From assembly GCA_022564385.1 (NCBI GenBank), contig JADFLN010000034.1, forward strand, positions 1 to 13,965: a stretch of 13,965 nt of DNA. The letters run 5' to 3'. A program made the position numbers and the translations under genes. Every line of letters starts with the position of its first letter. The first letter of the stretch is position 1. This document shows, piece by piece, positions 12,878-13,965 of this stretch. Below the pieces are notes generated by a model. That model saw only the letters and a program-made list of their open reading frames with translations. It was not told where the DNA came from and did no database searches. Source of the DNA: Nitrososphaerota archaeon. Its GTDB lineage: Archaea; Thermoproteota; Nitrososphaeria; Nitrososphaerales; Nitrosopumilaceae.

Positions 12878-13699
12878 TTAGAAGTTCTGTCTTATTCTTA
12901 TAAGAATTAAAACTGGAGCTACAAAATACATTCCAACATTAAACAGAATCAAACTAATTCCATAACCCAATACTTCAAATTCTGAATTCACATCTACATA
13001 ATTCAAAATTGAAAGACTAGAAATCATTGGAGTAATTGCAATCTTTACTATTTCTCTAAATATAGAATTTTCACGCTCATAATCAGCAATGTATGGAGAA
13101 AATGAATAGTACACATCATTGAAGGTGTTGATGAAGGAAGTTCCAGCTTTTGTTTGTAGTAGTTTATTGTCTCTTAATTCTCTTAATTGTTGGACTTGTG
13201 GTGCTAGTTCTGTTCCATATGTTGCAGTAGCAATAAGACAACCCCCACCTTCAGATGTAGATTCATCAATAACAAGAGTTTCTGATCTTTCATCTACTCC
13301 AGCAAAAGTATTTGTTGCAATTATATCAATTTTGTTGTTACCAGACCCAGTAAAGTTTAGAGTGATAAATGAAATCCGATCATTGAATTTTATTTCTTGA
13401 TTGGACTGTATATCATTTAGATAAAAAGTAAAATTACCACTAAGTAGTAATTGTGGAATAATTATCTCACCCAAATTATTTTCTAGACTACTGTTAATGA
13501 AAATTGTCAATCGTTTTTCATCTTTATTAAATTCATGATCTATTACATCAAAATTTGCAACAATTTTAACTTCAAAATTATGGCCTCCTGTTTGAACATC
13601 CAATCTATTTATTAATCCAGTTGCAGAAGACAATGGCTCACCATATACAGGAGTTATTACAAAAAATAATACAAGTAAACTCAAAAATATTATTTTCAA
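12878..13699 (-). CDS. Exported CFI-box-CTERM domain protein of unknown function
   Basis: The 273-residue protein starts with a signal peptide or anchor (about 1-20, ending Val-Tyr-Gly). Residues 22-140 look like a beta-rich extracellular domain. At 152-177 comes the motif GGGCLIATATYGTELAPQ followed by QLRELRD, which is the CFI-box seen at the C-terminal side of many thaumarchaeal surface proteins. After it are amphipathic helices (180-232) and a final hydrophobic segment (about 244-268) with Arg-x-Arg at the cytosolic end, suggesting membrane tethering. The lone Cys154 in the box could be lipidated or processed, which is speculation. The TTG at 13699 is chosen because it opens exactly at the signal peptide; only one base separates it from the L15e stop. 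No biochemical function is known to me. Confidence 0.8.
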   Translation of the reverse strand: MKIIFLSLLVLFFVITPVYGEPLSSATGLINRLDVQTGGHNFEVKIVANFDVIDHEFNKDEKRLTIFINSSLENNLGEIIIPQLLLSGNFTFYLNDIQSNQEIKFNDRISFITLNFTGSGNNKIDIIATNTFAGVDERSETLVIDESTSEGGGCLIATATYGTELAPQVQQLRELRDNKLLQTKAGTSFINTFNDVYYSFSPYIADYERENSIFREIVKIAITPMISSLSILNYVDVNSEFEVLGYGISLILFNVGMYFVAPVLILIRIRQNF

Positions 13700-13700
13700 T

Positions 13701-13965
13701 TTATGCAGTTAGAGATATTCGTTTGTTTAATTCTTTATCTTGCATAATTCTTGGATGTACTGGATCGGCCAAGATTACTTCAAACCAATAGTGCATTCCA
13801 TCTTTGTAGATATAGTATGATCCCAAAAGTTTCATGTTTGGGTATCTCTCAAGAACTCTTCTTTCAGCAACTGTCTTCATGTTATCATCTGCCTTGATTC
13901 TGGTAACAACAAGATGATTTGGTCTTCTACCACTTCTAGGTCTTTGTTTTCTCATACCACCAGTT
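13701..13965 (-). CDS. rpl15e: Ribosomal protein L15e (5' end outside window)
   Basis: The frame is open to the right edge and gives 87 residues of the C-terminal portion. The run RKQRPRSGRRPNH matches the basic region of L15e, followed by AERRVLERYPNMKLLGSYYI and WFEVILADPVHPRI, which is the diagnostic core of the family. An internal ATG at 13955 is not the true start, since the L15e N-terminal half should precede it. L15e binds 23S rRNA in the large subunit of archaea and eukaryotes. The protein ends soon after the Glu-Leu-Asn that normally precedes a further ~45-residue basic tail with Gly-Leu-Thr-Ser-Ala-Gly, which is absent in all frames downstream. The CFI-box gene starts one base after the stop. 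Confidence 0.88.
   Translation of the reverse strand, partial: TGGMRKQRPRSGRRPNHLVVTRIKADDNMKTVAERRVLERYPNMKLLGSYYIYKDGMHYWFEVILADPVHPRIMQDKELNKRISLTA

Noticed and set aside
13119..13400. Plus-strand open frame of 93 codons
   Set aside because: It is antisense to the CFI-box gene, whose signal peptide, CFI-box and membrane segment are clear.
13701..13955. Complete 84-codon gene starting at the ATG at 13955
   Set aside because: The frame stays open to the window edge and the sequence is the C-terminal part of ribosomal protein L15e, so that ATG is internal.

Overview
The window looks like chromosomal core sequence of an ammonia-oxidising archaeon of the Nitrososphaerota (Thaumarchaeota), most like a marine Nitrosopumilus relative. 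The evidence is the very AT-rich, densely packed DNA, archaeal RNA polymerase Rpb7 and Spt4, a complete NurA-HerA-Mre11-Rad50 set, archaeal ribosomal protein L15e, TATA-like boxes about 25-31 bases before start codons, frequent TTG/GTG starts, and membrane-anchored plastocyanin-like copper proteins with a Kazal module. The genus is inferred from protein style; no database was searched. I see no rRNA, tRNA, CRISPR array, transposon or prophage.

Left part (1-4754): a partial Mrp/NBP35-type iron-sulphur carrier ATPase on the minus strand diverges from rpb7 (rpoE1), which is followed by spt4 (rpoE2) and then nadC on the plus strand. Facing them on the minus strand are L-aspartate dehydrogenase (nadX), quinolinate synthase (nadA) and a small TPR protein. 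nadX, nadA and nadC together give the complete aspartate-to-nicotinate-mononucleotide route of de novo NAD synthesis.

Centre (4935-10515): a tightly coupled plus-strand operon, nurA-herA-mre11-rad50, encodes the DNA-end resection machinery. Its junctions overlap by four bases, abut with no gap, and overlap by four bases. Mre11 has Glu in place of a metal-ligand Asn, and Rad50 is short with an additional CxxC.

Right part (10512-13965): a minus-strand pair encodes a four-repeat HEAT protein that resembles one lobe of eukaryotic deoxyhypusine hydroxylase, followed by a membrane-anchored Kazal plus double-cupredoxin protein. A cytosolic thioredoxin-fold protein diverges from this pair. A minus-strand pair of ribosomal protein L15e (5' part outside the window, unusually early C-terminus) and a secreted or membrane CFI-box protein closes the window.

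No wholly new multi-gene system is evident. The items most worth a second look are the half-DOHH-like HEAT protein, the Glu substitution in Mre11, the early end of L15e, the Kazal-cupredoxin fusion, and three palindromic elements in divergent promoter regions.
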